The notes: generated by a model not told the origin, from the letters alone. DNA of 64,000 bases from Fluviicola sp. (GCA_029866325.1 JARWZO010000027.1:310001-374000), one strand, 5' to 3'; shown: positions 23,714-33,283, numbered from the stretch's first letter. A program made the numbers and translations.

Positions 23714-24331
23714 CTAACCAAAATACTCCTTATACCACCCAATCTCATGATGATCCAACGCTTCCTCATTCACCAAATGATTCTTATCCAATTTCGCATA
23801 CAATAGTTCCAATGAAGCAAAATCACGCTGACTGATCACCTTAAACCCGTTTCGCATCAGCTGTGCAGCACACACTCCGGCTCCGATTTGATAGACTTTG
23901 TTCTCACCGAAACGATTACCGTCGTAAATCACCTGACTGCCACAAGCCGCGCTGATATCCATGAGTACCGCCAGTTCTATTTGTTCGCGTTGAGCCAACT
24001 CCAACATTTTCTCGGATGCGCGAATCATACCTTGCGTCCAATCAATTCCTGATTCGGTGAGCACACGAGCTCGACCTTCCAATACATCGAGTCCTGTTCC
24101 ACCATGAATGTCGCACATTTCGCGTGGCGTACCGAAAGAAAATTCTTCCGGACAAAATCGCACCAACTTTGCAGTTTCATAAGTAAGCAGTTTCAATGCA
24201 CTCGGATATTCTCCATTAGCACTTCCGTCAAAACCACAAGTTGTTCCTAGCAAACATGCACTCATGAGTATTCTTAGTGGTTGTTCCGTGGTTGGAACTC
24301 TTAAATTCTGTATGTAACTCTGATCTGTCAT
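23714..24331 (-). CDS. DUF523 family protein
   Basis: A 205-aa protein with the DUF523 opening LMSACLLGTTCGFDGSANGE and the DISAACGSQVIYDG segment, with several conserved Cys (ACLLG, TTCGFDG, AACGS) that suggest metal or thiol chemistry. The function of the family is not established; some members have been linked to thiouracil or sulfur metabolism. The first 20 residues (MTDQSYIQNLRVPTTEQPLR) precede the conserved core and a later start is possible. It converges on ispH with 199 bases between, a region with repeat-like A+T-rich sequence and no gene that I can see. Confidence 0.82.
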   Translation of the reverse strand: MTDQSYIQNLRVPTTEQPLRILMSACLLGTTCGFDGSANGEYPSALKLLTYETAKLVRFCPEEFSFGTPREMCDIHGGTGLDVLEGRARVLTESGIDWTQGMIRASEKMLELAQREQIELAVLMDISAACGSQVIYDGNRFGENKVYQIGAGVCAAQLMRNGFKVISQRDFASLELLYAKLDKNHLVNEEALDHHEIGWYKEYFG

Positions 24332-24397
24332 CTGTGAAAAAATTAGTTTAAACCTTTACAATACTTTGTATCGGCTAGCCGATGCGCTTCTTACTTA

Positions 24398-24488
24398 CCA
24401 CAGATGCACAGATTTTTGCGTGCCTAACGGACACGCTTTAAATTACAATGGCGAGTGCGTTAGCCGAGCGGAATCTGTGTATCTGTGG
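24398..24488. repeat. Inverted repeat (CCACAGATgCACAGATT type)
   Basis: CCACAGATGCACAGATT at 24398-24414 pairs, with one mismatch, with AATCTGTGTATCTGTGG at 24472-24488. The core between contains a second, imperfect inverted region (CGTGCCTAACGG and GCGAGTGCGTTAGCC). This is the main content of the 332-base gene-free stretch 24332-24663; the remainder is A+T-rich and may hold the divergent promoters. Repeats of this sort are scattered in many Bacteroidota genomes. Confidence 0.7.
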
Positions 24489-24663
24489 GAAGTCAACACA
24501 ACACTCATACTCGATACATGGCTTATTAAAAATAACCATTTTAAATGAAAAAGACCCGTTGATTTCGTTGCTTTTTTCGCTGTTCCACAAAAAATCAAGT
24601 ATAAATTCTCATTCATTGTATTTGATTCAACAATTGTTTATTTTCATGGCGTAAAACCCATCC

Positions 24664-26361
24664 ATGGAGCGGCTGATTAATATTCTGATTATTGACGATA
24701 ATGAAACGGACCAATTGGCCTTGCGCGAAATTCTAGGCGGTGGTGGTAACATCCTGCTAGAATGCGATTCCATTGAAGAAGCCCATCATATTCTGAGTCG
24801 AAAGGAAGTCGGAATTATTCTGATCAACATCGACAGTGCGTTCTTTTCATCGATGGATGAATTTCAGGAGTTATTGGAGAAACACCAGCAAAACACGCAT
24901 TACTCCATTGTCATTACTGAAAATGCGCGTTCGGGTTCAAAAGTCTTACGTGGACTCAACAGCGGCGCGGTCGATTTCATCAGTAAACCTTTCAATCCGC
25001 ACTTGATTCAAGCTAAAATTGAGGTGTATAAGTCCCTTTATTACAAAGATCAGCGCATTGCTCAGTTGCTGGGAAATATTTTGCCGCGAACCGTATTGGA
25101 AGACCTAAACAATCACGGAAAATTCTCTCCAAGAAGGGTTGATAAAGGTGTGGTTCTCTTCACTGATTTCGTTGACTTCTCCATGAAATCAAAGTCCATC
25201 AAACCGCTGAAACTGGTCAAACGATTGGAGCATTATTTTACGCGATTCGACGAAATCACTGAGCGGTATAAATTAGAGAAAATCAAAACCATAGGTGATG
25301 CCTACATGGCGTTGGCCGGAGTGACCGAATCGAACGAAGAACCGGTTCTTAGAGCTTGTTTGGCAGCGCTGGAAATGCGTGATTTTATCCGCAACGAAAA
25401 GGAAGTAGCTCGTGCATTGAAACGCGATTTTTGGGAAATCCGTATCGGAATTCACACAGGACCGCTTGTTGCCGGAATCATCGGTTCTGCACGTTATAGC
25501 TTCGACGTTTGGGGCGATACTGTAAACATTGCTGCTCGTGCACAACAGCTTTCCGAAATAGATGCGATTACCATTTCGCAGGAAATAATCGACGAGTGCG
25601 ACAGTTTGTTTGAAAGTACCTTCATTGGTGAAGTACCGATTAAAAAACGAGGCGGTACGATGAGTCTCTATACACTCGATGGTTTGAAAAAAGAACACAG
25701 TTTGTATGGCGATGGGAAATTGGCCAACGTAGAATTACGCAAGCGTTGTTACATCACTTCGGTAGATTTCGAACACATGCGCAACGATATTGTCAACCGA
25801 TTGAAGTCTACACTTCCTGAGGAAATGATCTACCACGATTTGGCACACACCTTAAATGTGGAAAAATCGGCCCTGCGTTTGGCGCGTTTGGAAGGTCTCA
25901 ACGAAGAAGAAATCATGATGCTTAGAACCGCGGTGCTTTACCACGACAGCGGATTCATTTTTACTTATCATCGCAATGAATTGCATGGTGTGCGCATGAT
26001 GGAGCAATCGTTGCCAAAATACGGTTACGATCCCGAGCAAATTGCCGCCATCAGAGCTATGATCCTCGCAACCAGTAGTGGAAACGAACCCATCACTTTA
26101 TTGGAACAAATCATGTGCGATGCCGACCACGATTACCTTGGCAGAGCCGATTATTACATGGTAGCGGAAAAATTGCGTGAAGAAATAGCCATTTTCGGAA
26201 CCACAATGACCGAAGAAGAATGGTTGAGTTTCCAGTTGACCTACTTACAAAACGATCACCGTTTCTATACATCGACTTCGAAAAACATTCGTGAACGCGG
26301 CAAACAAAATCGTATTGCAGAGTTAAAAACGAAACTGCGACAGTTGCAGATTCAGGAGTGA
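24664..26361 (+). CDS. Receiver-adenylate cyclase-HD multidomain signalling protein
   Basis: A 565-aa cytosolic protein with three domains. Residues 1-120 are a response-regulator receiver (ILIIDDNETDQ, and the conserved Lys in DFISKPF), but the phosphoacceptor position reads Asn55 (LINID), with Asp57 two residues on. Residues 155-340 are a class III nucleotide cyclase: metal-binding Asp168 and Asp212 (LFTDFVDFS, KTIGDAYMA), Lys208 and Asp281 that favour ATP, and catalytic Asn288/Arg292 (VNIAAR). Residues 385-540 are an HD domain: His391-Asp392 (HDLAH) and His427-Asp428. Such a protein could make a cyclic nucleotide and, through the HD domain, hydrolyse a nucleotide second messenger. No kinase is nearby. 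Confidence 0.88.
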   Translation: MERLINILIIDDNETDQLALREILGGGGNILLECDSIEEAHHILSRKEVGIILINIDSAFFSSMDEFQELLEKHQQNTHYSIVITENARSGSKVLRGLNSGAVDFISKPFNPHLIQAKIEVYKSLYYKDQRIAQLLGNILPRTVLEDLNNHGKFSPRRVDKGVVLFTDFVDFSMKSKSIKPLKLVKRLEHYFTRFDEITERYKLEKIKTIGDAYMALAGVTESNEEPVLRACLAALEMRDFIRNEKEVARALKRDFWEIRIGIHTGPLVAGIIGSARYSFDVWGDTVNIAARAQQLSEIDAITISQEIIDECDSLFESTFIGEVPIKKRGGTMSLYTLDGLKKEHSLYGDGKLANVELRKRCYITSVDFEHMRNDIVNRLKSTLPEEMIYHDLAHTLNVEKSALRLARLEGLNEEEIMMLRTAVLYHDSGFIFTYHRNELHGVRMMEQSLPKYGYDPEQIAAIRAMILATSSGNEPITLLEQIMCDADHDYLGRADYYMVAEKLREEIAIFGTTMTEEEWLSFQLTYLQNDHRFYTSTSKNIRERGKQNRIAELKTKLRQLQIQE

Positions 26362-26399
26362 AAAAATTGAAAAACAGACCATTAAACGGAGATTACCCC

Positions 26400-26494
26400 A
26401 TCTCCCTCCTTGAGGAGGGATAAAGGGAGGTGGCCAAAGGAAATTTTTGTATTAAAAAGCCACCCTCCTCGGTCCTCCCTCAAGGGAGGAGGCA
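26400..26494 (+). repeat. Dispersed double-hairpin repeat, copy 4
   Basis: The cleanest copy: arm CTCCCTCCTTGAGGAGGG followed by GGGAGGTGGCC, spacer, then GCCACCCTCCTC and CCTCCCTCAAGGGAGG. It lies between convergent genes, where such elements may end or protect transcripts. The other copies are at 3141, 10068 and 13817. Confidence 0.85.
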
Positions 26495-26580
26495 GATTCA
26501 GTTCTCTATTTTGGAACTAATTGATGAGGGGAGGACATTCCAATCTCTCCCTAAAATCAATCTATACTATTTAATTCCAA

Positions 26581-27372
26581 TCAAAAAGCAGGCACCAACA
26601 AATCCAACAAATCTTCCGGCTCTTCGGCCAATGAAAGCGCATTTGCGCGGGTTCTGATTCCATCAAACGGATGTAAATCTGCGTCGCGACCAGCGCTGAA
26701 TAACATTGCTGGTGCAGGAGAACTGGCTGCAGCAGAAAAAACAGGCTCGCTAATAGTTCTATAGTCAGCTATTTCGCCGCTTGCAGGCACATCATCCATT
26801 CGCACAGCATAATCCTTCATGTCATCATTCAATGAAGCTACCAAAACAGCTTTTGTTGGTGTCGTTACTTGCTGCTTGGTCACAGCAGCAATTGTTTCTT
26901 TTCCGGTGCCTTCATTGGATACAAATTTCTCCAGCGGAGCTTGTTCTCGCCCTATGCTGGCACCGTCCACTTTGGCCGTTTTTAATTGAGGTAATGACTC
27001 GTGATCGGTTTGCACCAAGTTCCAAAACGGAATGGTTCCCAAAACAATAACCAAAATAGCCGCAATACGAAACCACGTGCGTTGGTACAAAGGAATAATA
27101 ATCGGTTCGGCTGCAACGATAGCTTCAGGAGCTGTCCAATTGGCACGAATGCCCGGGTGTTTGGCTCCGAAAATGCTATCCAAACTGGATTTTATTTCCG
27201 GATTAACCACTGTTTGCTGTGTCATTGAAACGCCTTCCAATTCCTGGAAAAACTGTTTCATGCTCAGAAACTCTTCTTCGGATTCGCACAACTCTTGCAC
27301 CACAACAAGCTCATCGCTCGTCAACGAGTCGAAGGTTTTGTCTTTGATGAGTTGTTCTACTGATGTTTCCAT
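26581..27372 (-). CDS. Anti-sigma-factor-like membrane protein
   Basis: A 263-aa protein with an acidic N-terminal cytosolic part of about 95 residues (TSDELVVVQELCESEEEFLSM), one membrane segment (TWFRIAAILVIVLGTIPFWNL, near residues 98-118), and a C-terminal domain with no clear fold that would lie in the periplasm. The topology and its place right behind an ECF sigma factor gene indicate an anti-sigma factor, although I cannot match it to a named anti-sigma domain and there is no clear HxxxCxxC zinc motif. It starts 38 bases after the sigma gene's stop on the same strand. The ligand or stress sensed is unknown. Confidence 0.7.
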   Translation of the reverse strand: METSVEQLIKDKTFDSLTSDELVVVQELCESEEEFLSMKQFFQELEGVSMTQQTVVNPEIKSSLDSIFGAKHPGIRANWTAPEAIVAAEPIIIPLYQRTWFRIAAILVIVLGTIPFWNLVQTDHESLPQLKTAKVDGASIGREQAPLEKFVSNEGTGKETIAAVTKQQVTTPTKAVLVASLNDDMKDYAVRMDDVPASGEIADYRTISEPVFSAAASSPAPAMLFSAGRDADLHPFDGIRTRANALSLAEEPEDLLDLLVPAF

Positions 27373-27410
27373 TTTTTCTACTATTCAATATTGTTATAAT
27401 CTGCGTTGTT

Positions 27411-28001
27411 TTACGTTGTTTGCGCCGGGTGGTAAGCCTTGAGAGCTTCTGCCAGGTACTTTGTTGCATAAAACAACCGCGATTTTACTGTTCCTTCATT
27501 TATCTCTAAAATGTCGGCTATTTCCTTCATGGATAATCCATCAAAATGCCGCAATTCAAATACTTCTCTATGTTTTACGTCTAATTCCAAAATTTGTTCG
27601 TTAAATGCCTCCTTAAATAAACTATGGTGCACTTCGTTCATCGTATTTTTAGAACCGTCCATTACCGGATAACTGCTATCCAAGCCGTTACTAGTGTTCT
27701 TGCGAATCTCCTGTTTCTTGTACTCGTTCTTACACATGTTGTTCGCTACCGAATACACCCACGTTTTAAACGACCGTGAAGGATCAAACAATTCGGGGCG
27801 ATGAATGAGTTTGGTAAACAAATCGTGTACAAAATCTTCTGCCTTTTCACGGTCGCGCCACAGCATGCGCATAAAGTAAGAAACCAATGCATTGGAATAA
27901 CGTCCATACAAACTATCAAACGCACGCTGATCACCGCCTGCCATAGCGATCACCAACTGTTCGTCGGACATAGACTGATATTCCTTTTTGTACAGTTTCA
28001 T
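27411..28001 (-). CDS. ECF sigma-70 factor
   Basis: A 196-aa extracytoplasmic-function sigma factor with region 2 (AFDSLYGRYSNALVSYFMRM and the following DRE-KAEDFVHDLFTKLI) and region 4 (ELRHFDGLSMKEIADILEIN and EGTVKSRLFYATKYLAEAL, a helix-turn-helix). It would direct RNA polymerase to a small regulon, most simply this three-gene operon. The start at 28001 overlaps the stop of the upstream gene by 4 bases (ATGA), supporting MKLYKKEYQ rather than the later Met. The anti-sigma-like gene follows. Confidence 0.9.
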   Translation of the reverse strand: MKLYKKEYQSMSDEQLVIAMAGGDQRAFDSLYGRYSNALVSYFMRMLWRDREKAEDFVHDLFTKLIHRPELFDPSRSFKTWVYSVANNMCKNEYKKQEIRKNTSNGLDSSYPVMDGSKNTMNEVHHSLFKEAFNEQILELDVKHREVFELRHFDGLSMKEIADILEINEGTVKSRLFYATKYLAEALKAYHPAQTT

Positions 28002-29350
28002 TTACCGATGTACTTTTTCACTTTTTCAGGGTTATTTGTTTTCTCCCCGATTTTCAGGATCGCTTTATTCACCGCTTGTTCTTCGGCTGTATTGCCTTGA
28101 AGTACCAATTGTTTGCGCAGCGAAACCAACATCGGCAAGTAATTAGAACACCATTTATCGCCGCTATCGTTTGCCATTTCATTGATCAACTGAAACTTCA
28201 AGGTTTCTTTCCACAAGTTGTAATTGATGGAATAATTATCAACCGGAGTTGCCGAATACCTGAATGTCAATCCGATAGGATACAAGTTGCTCTTCATCGG
28301 AACAAAATAATCCTTTGGAAGGGTCATAGACAATTGCAGTGATTTATCAGAATTCAGTTGACATAATTCGGTCAAGTAAGCTGTATCAATCACGGTAGAT
28401 GCCGGCAAAACCAGATTCTTCGAAGCCCAATCTGCCCGATAAGTTTCACTCTGCATGAAGTCAAGCGAAAGTAATTGTACATCTTCACGAACCGCATTGT
28501 TTTGCTGCACATAATACACGGCAAACATATCTTCAAAGCCGTGCATTACCAGAATAGAAGCTTCTTCGCCGGATAGCAGCAAATCATTGGCATACGTCAA
28601 CTGACCTTGCGAAACAACTTTCGCGTCAATGAGTTCTTTGATCATCGGCAAGGCCAGATCTGACTCATTGGTAATAATATGGTAAGCTGCCTGTTGTTTT
28701 TTTACATCTGTATTTGTGGGCTGCAATGCTGCCGCTGCCTGCAGTTCGGGATAAAGATCGGTATTGTAATGTCCGGCCAAATAGGTGTAGAAGTGCGATT
28801 CGAAGGTATTCGGAAGTACAGCATTGTAATAGCCAACACTGGCATCCATATTGGATTGTTCTTCTGGAGAAGCAGAACGACGACTGTACTGGCTTTTGGA
28901 ACTGTTTTGATAATTTTGAAACTGTTCCTGCATTTGTGTTTGTTGTTGAATGACCGGAGAATCTGCTTTTTCTTCGTCTTTTAACTCGATCTGCAAATCC
29001 TCAGAAGCTGATTGCGGGACTGCTTTTGTTGCCGAAATGCCAACCGATTGTTTTTCTCTTGATTCTGCTTTCTTTGCTTTTACAGTATTTTCTTTTTCCA
29101 GTATTTTTTCATCCTCAGCCGGCGATTCGTATTTATACGTGCGCACGCTATCAGGAAGTGCATTAAAATTACCGTTACCGGGGTTGTTATTATTTAACGT
29201 ATTCGTTTGTATTATCAACCCGCTGTTGGTAACGCCATTACTATTACCACTACTAGCCGGCTCGGTATTCAATTCCTGCGTATTGGCCTGCGCAAACGAT
29301 GTTGTCACAAAACCCAGAATAAATACAAAAATCAATCGTTGCATGATCAC
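27998..29350 (-). CDS. Secreted hypothetical protein, first gene of ECF sigma operon
   Basis: A 450-aa protein with a signal peptide (QRLIFVFILGFVTTSFAQA, cleaved near residue 22) followed by an Asn/Ser-rich low-complexity region with a Gln-rich stretch (QQQTQMQEQFQNYQNSSKSQ) at about residue 135. The C-terminal two thirds (from SVGYYNAVLPNTFESHFYTYL) contains helical repeats that could be TPR-like. It is translationally coupled to the ECF sigma factor. It may be the signal sensor or a target. I do not recognise the family. A start 6 bases later (second Met) is equally possible. Confidence 0.7.
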   Translation of the reverse strand: MIMQRLIFVFILGFVTTSFAQANTQELNTEPASSGNSNGVTNSGLIIQTNTLNNNNPGNGNFNALPDSVRTYKYESPAEDEKILEKENTVKAKKAESREKQSVGISATKAVPQSASEDLQIELKDEEKADSPVIQQQTQMQEQFQNYQNSSKSQYSRRSASPEEQSNMDASVGYYNAVLPNTFESHFYTYLAGHYNTDLYPELQAAAALQPTNTDVKKQQAAYHIITNESDLALPMIKELIDAKVVSQGQLTYANDLLLSGEEASILVMHGFEDMFAVYYVQQNNAVREDVQLLSLDFMQSETYRADWASKNLVLPASTVIDTAYLTELCQLNSDKSLQLSMTLPKDYFVPMKSNLYPIGLTFRYSATPVDNYSINYNLWKETLKFQLINEMANDSGDKWCSNYLPMLVSLRKQLVLQGNTAEEQAVNKAILKIGEKTNNPEKVKKYIGK

Positions 29351-29631
29351 TTATTTTTCACCTGTACAGGTATAACAAATATACGTTCAAAGTTTTATAG
29401 AATTAATTAAAAGCAGTAATTCGATACTACAAGACGGAACTTAAGCAATTCCAATAAAACCCTCTATTCCAAAAGCAAACTAATATCTAACCACTAATAT
29501 CTAACCACTATCAAATCTTCAACCTTTCTCACCGCCTTTTGTCATTCTTTTTACCCGAAAGTAAATCCGGACAAGCCTCGGACGTAAATAGTTTGTAAAT
29601 TCGTCGCCGAACTAGATTTGAAACAATCAGC

Positions 29632-31098
29632 ATGAAAAAAAGACTTTTAACCGCTTTCGTAGTGGGAAGTATTTTACCCTTGACTGCACAGAAAAAAGTG
29701 GAGTACGTAGAATATGACCTTCCAAACGGAATGCACGTGATTCTTCACGAAGAACACGCAACTCCAATTGTGGCCGTTTCGGTAATGTATCACGTTGGAT
29801 CGAAAAACGAAAATCCTTCGAGAACCGGCTTTGCTCACTTCTTTGAGCATTTGTTGTTTGAGGGTTCTGCCAACATAAAACGTGGTGAATACAGTGAATT
29901 GGTTGAGAAAAATGGTGGTATGCTCAATGCCAATACGTCTCAAGACCGCACTTATTACTACGAATTGCTTCCGTCCAATCAGTTGGAATTGGGCTTGTGG
30001 TTGGAAAGTGAGCGTTTGTTGCATGCCAAAGTTGACCAAACAGGTGTTGAAACACAACGCGAAGTTGTAAAAGAGGAAAAACGTCAGCGCGTTGACAACC
30101 AGCCTTATGGTACGTTTATGGAAAACATGTTTGTGCGTGCGTATAATTCGCACCCATATAATTGGGTTCCAATCGGAAGTATGGAGCACTTGAATGCAGC
30201 GCAGGAAATCGATTACGTGAATTTCTACCGCACATTCTATGTTCCTTCAAATGCTGTATTGTCGATTGCAGGTGATATCAATATTGCAGAAACTAAAAAA
30301 TGGATCGAAAAATACTTCAGTACGATTCCGAAAGGCGAAGCAATTAACTTGTACCGTGATTTTGAAAACCTTTCAGCGAATGATTTCTCCGACAAATATG
30401 GTGTAGAAAAATCAGCTTTCAGTGCTACCGACTTTTTAAATCCGAAAGATGCGAAAGCAAAAGCGTTGATCGCTAAATACAGTGCTATGCCGGTAGTTGT
30501 GCCTCGTCCGAAACCGATCATGGAACCAATCAACGGTGTTGTACGCGATACCATCTTCGATAACATCCAATTGCCTGGTGTTTTCATAGGATACAAATTC
30601 CCGAAAGAATCAGATAAAGATTTTGCTGCGTTGGAAATGCTAAATGCAGTGGTATCAGGAAGTACCAGTTCACGTATGAATAAAAACATCGTTGAGAAGA
30701 AAGAACAAGCGGTTGCTGCCTTCTCGTTTGCATTCAACATGGAAGATCCGGGATTGGGAATCGTTGCAGCAATTGCTTCGGCTGAAACCAAACTGGAAGA
30801 TTTGGAAGCATCGTTGGATGCAGAGATCAAAGCCATTCAAAATGAATTGATCAGCGTGGAAGAATTTGAGAAAATCCGTAATCAGTTTGAAAATCAAATT
30901 GTAACATCTAATTCATCAGTTGCCGGTATTGCCGAAAATCTTGCACAAAACTACATGTACTTCGGAAGCACTGCTTTGACAAACGAGCAAATGCAACGTT
31001 ACATGAGCGTAACACGTGAAGACATTCAGCGAGTGGCTAAACAATATTTGACGGCGAACAACCGCATCATTTTGTATTACTTACCAAAAGCGAATTAA
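29632..31098 (+). CDS. M16 family metallopeptidase, catalytic subunit
   Basis: A 488-aa protein with a signal peptide (ending near residue 20, PLTAQK) and the inverted zinc motif HFFEH (His69, Glu72, His73) of M16 (pitrilysin/insulinase) peptidases; the third ligand lies about 75 residues later in QREVVKEEKRQRV. It degrades or processes peptides in the periplasm. The gene for an inactive-type partner follows 9 bases later, so this is the catalytic half of a two-chain enzyme. It is preceded by 281 bases without a gene, where a 14-base direct repeat (ACTAATATCTAACC, twice) occurs. Confidence 0.9.
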   Translation: MKKRLLTAFVVGSILPLTAQKKVEYVEYDLPNGMHVILHEEHATPIVAVSVMYHVGSKNENPSRTGFAHFFEHLLFEGSANIKRGEYSELVEKNGGMLNANTSQDRTYYYELLPSNQLELGLWLESERLLHAKVDQTGVETQREVVKEEKRQRVDNQPYGTFMENMFVRAYNSHPYNWVPIGSMEHLNAAQEIDYVNFYRTFYVPSNAVLSIAGDINIAETKKWIEKYFSTIPKGEAINLYRDFENLSANDFSDKYGVEKSAFSATDFLNPKDAKAKALIAKYSAMPVVVPRPKPIMEPINGVVRDTIFDNIQLPGVFIGYKFPKESDKDFAALEMLNAVVSGSTSSRMNKNIVEKKEQAVAAFSFAFNMEDPGLGIVAAIASAETKLEDLEASLDAEIKAIQNELISVEEFEKIRNQFENQIVTSNSSVAGIAENLAQNYMYFGSTALTNEQMQRYMSVTREDIQRVAKQYLTANNRIILYYLPKAN

Positions 31099-31107
31099 TA
31101 GAACGTC

Positions 31108-33189
31108 ATGAAACAAATCATCACACTCGTTGCTTTAGTAGCAATTACAGGAGTTTACGGTCAACTTGATCGTTCTGTTCGTCCGAATCCGGCGCAAGCT
31201 CCAACCATTAACATTAACGATTCGGAAGTATTCAAAACCAGTAATGGTATTACGGTAGTGCTTTCTGAAAACCACAAATTGCCGCGCGTTTCGTTTGACT
31301 TGGTAATGGGCGCATCGCCTATCGCTGAAGGACCGAAAGCAGGTGTCAATTCAATCATGGGACAATTGGTTCTTTCAGGAACTAGCAATCGCACCAAAGA
31401 CGTATTAGACGCCGAGGTCGATTACATGGGAGCCACACTTAATGCCGATGGTAGTTCATTGTACTTGTCTTGTTTGACCAAACATTTAGACAAAGCTTTG
31501 GGAATTATGCAGGATGTTGTATTGAATACGACCTTCCCTGAAAGTGAATTCGAGCGCATCAAAAAACAAGCCGAATCAGGATTGTTGTCTGCAAAGGCAA
31601 GTCCGGATGAAATGGCTGCTAATGCAGAAAAAAGAGCCAATTTTGCTGGTCACCCTTACGGTGATGTCATGAATGAAGCTTCTTTGGCCGCAATTACGCG
31701 CGAAGATGTTTTGGAAAACTTCAAAGCAACATTTACACCTCAAGGTGCTTATTTAGTTATAGTTGGAGACATTACCAAAGATCAGGCGAAAGCTTTGGCT
31801 GAAAAGTATTTCGGTTCTTGGAAAGGCAAAAGTTTGTACAAAGTAGATTTGGGCGGTGGAAAAGCAACCAAAGGAAACCGTGTTATTTTCGTAAACAAAC
31901 CGGGAGCAGTTCAATCGGTGATTTCTATTTCATTGCCGGTAGACGTTAAATCGGGCGACAAAAACCAATTGCCTTTGACTGTACTAAGCGAAATCTTGGG
32001 TGGTGGAAGTTTTGGAAGCCGTTTGATGCAAAATCTACGTGAAGACAAAGCATATACTTACGGGTGTCGTTCTGATTTACAAATCACCCGCGATGGTAGC
32101 TGGATGAGTGCATCGGGAAGTTTCCGCAACGAAGTTACCGACAGCGCGATTGTGCAGATTTTGTATGAATTTGCACGTATTCAGGAAGGTTATGTAACCG
32201 ACGAGGAATTGTCGTTGACAAAAGCAAGTATGGCCGGTGGTTTTGCCCGTTCATTGGAAAGTCCGCAAACCATTGCGCGTTTTGCCCTGAACATTATCCG
32301 CAACAACCTCGCTGCTGATTACTACAAAAACTACTTAAAGCGTTTGGACGCTATCGATAAAGAAACCGTTTTGCTCATGGCACAACAATATCTTGCAAGT
32401 GGTTACAACATTGTAGTAGTAGGAAATGAATCGGTATTAGACAAAATCAAGCAATTTGATGCTGATGGTGTGATCGAAAAAATGGATGCTTTCGGAAATC
32501 CGGTAGTGGAAATGAAAACAGCTGATATTTCAGCCGATCAATTGTTAGAGAAATACATCTTGGCAGTTACGCAAACAACTTCACTGAAAGCGGCAACTAA
32601 AAAGATGAAGAAAATCAAGTCTGTAACGAAAGAAATGGAATTGACTGCACAACAAATTCCGGCAGCTTTGAAAATGACAGATGTTTTCCAGGCGCCTAAC
32701 AGCGATGCAAGTCAGATCGAAATGCAGGGAATGGTATTGCAACGTCAGTATTTTGATGGTACAAACGGTGGAAGCACCAGTATGCAGGAAGGTAAAAAAC
32801 CATTGAGCCCTGAAGCATTGGCTGCGAAGAAAAAATCCATTGGTTTGTTTCCTGAGATGAATTACAAAACATCAGGCATGACTTACGAATTGAAAGGAAT
32901 CGAAAACCAAAACGGAACCGATTTCTACGTGTTGTTTACCACAGACGGTGACAAACAACAATTCGATTATTTCAATACCAAAACGTTCTTGAAAGCAAAA
33001 TCTGTGATTATTCAAACGCAAGACGGTGAAACATCCGAACAAGCTATTTCATTTGGTGATTACAAAGATGTGAACGGACTTTTATTTGCTCATTCAATGA
33101 ACCTTATGATGGGTGAAATGGGGTTATCCGGGAAAATCGTGAAATTGGAAGTCAACGGAAAAGTTGATCCGAAGACATTTGTTGAATAA
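31108..33189 (+). CDS. M16 family peptidase-like partner protein with C-terminal extension
   Basis: A 693-aa M16-type protein with a signal peptide (LVALVAITGVYGQLD) that lacks the HxxEH site; the matching place reads AGVNSIMGQLVLSG. It retains the substrate-binding Arg/Tyr pair in NLREDKAYTYGCRSD. This is the pattern of an inactive partner that forms a heterodimer with the catalytic chain upstream. From about residue 490 a domain of about 200 residues of unknown family follows, with MTDVFQAPNSDASQ near its start, and this is not a normal M16 part. A good terminator lies behind the gene. Confidence 0.87.
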   Translation: MKQIITLVALVAITGVYGQLDRSVRPNPAQAPTININDSEVFKTSNGITVVLSENHKLPRVSFDLVMGASPIAEGPKAGVNSIMGQLVLSGTSNRTKDVLDAEVDYMGATLNADGSSLYLSCLTKHLDKALGIMQDVVLNTTFPESEFERIKKQAESGLLSAKASPDEMAANAEKRANFAGHPYGDVMNEASLAAITREDVLENFKATFTPQGAYLVIVGDITKDQAKALAEKYFGSWKGKSLYKVDLGGGKATKGNRVIFVNKPGAVQSVISISLPVDVKSGDKNQLPLTVLSEILGGGSFGSRLMQNLREDKAYTYGCRSDLQITRDGSWMSASGSFRNEVTDSAIVQILYEFARIQEGYVTDEELSLTKASMAGGFARSLESPQTIARFALNIIRNNLAADYYKNYLKRLDAIDKETVLLMAQQYLASGYNIVVVGNESVLDKIKQFDADGVIEKMDAFGNPVVEMKTADISADQLLEKYILAVTQTTSLKAATKKMKKIKSVTKEMELTAQQIPAALKMTDVFQAPNSDASQIEMQGMVLQRQYFDGTNGGSTSMQEGKKPLSPEALAAKKKSIGLFPEMNYKTSGMTYELKGIENQNGTDFYVLFTTDGDKQQFDYFNTKTFLKAKSVIIQTQDGETSEQAISFGDYKDVNGLLFAHSMNLMMGEMGLSGKIVKLEVNGKVDPKTFVE

Positions 33190-33212
33190 GATTTTTCAAT
33201 CTGATGATGAAG

Positions 33213-33240
33213 GCCTCAACAGAAATGTTGGGGCTTTTTT
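33213..33240 (+). terminator. Rho-independent terminator
   Basis: GCCTCAACA (33213-33221), loop GAAA, TGTTGGGGC (33226-33234), then six T. The stem contains one G-T pair. It ends the M16 operon. Confidence 0.88.
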
Positions 33241-33283
33241 ATTACTGGAAATCTTTCATACAAGCAAAGACATCATCCTTTCC

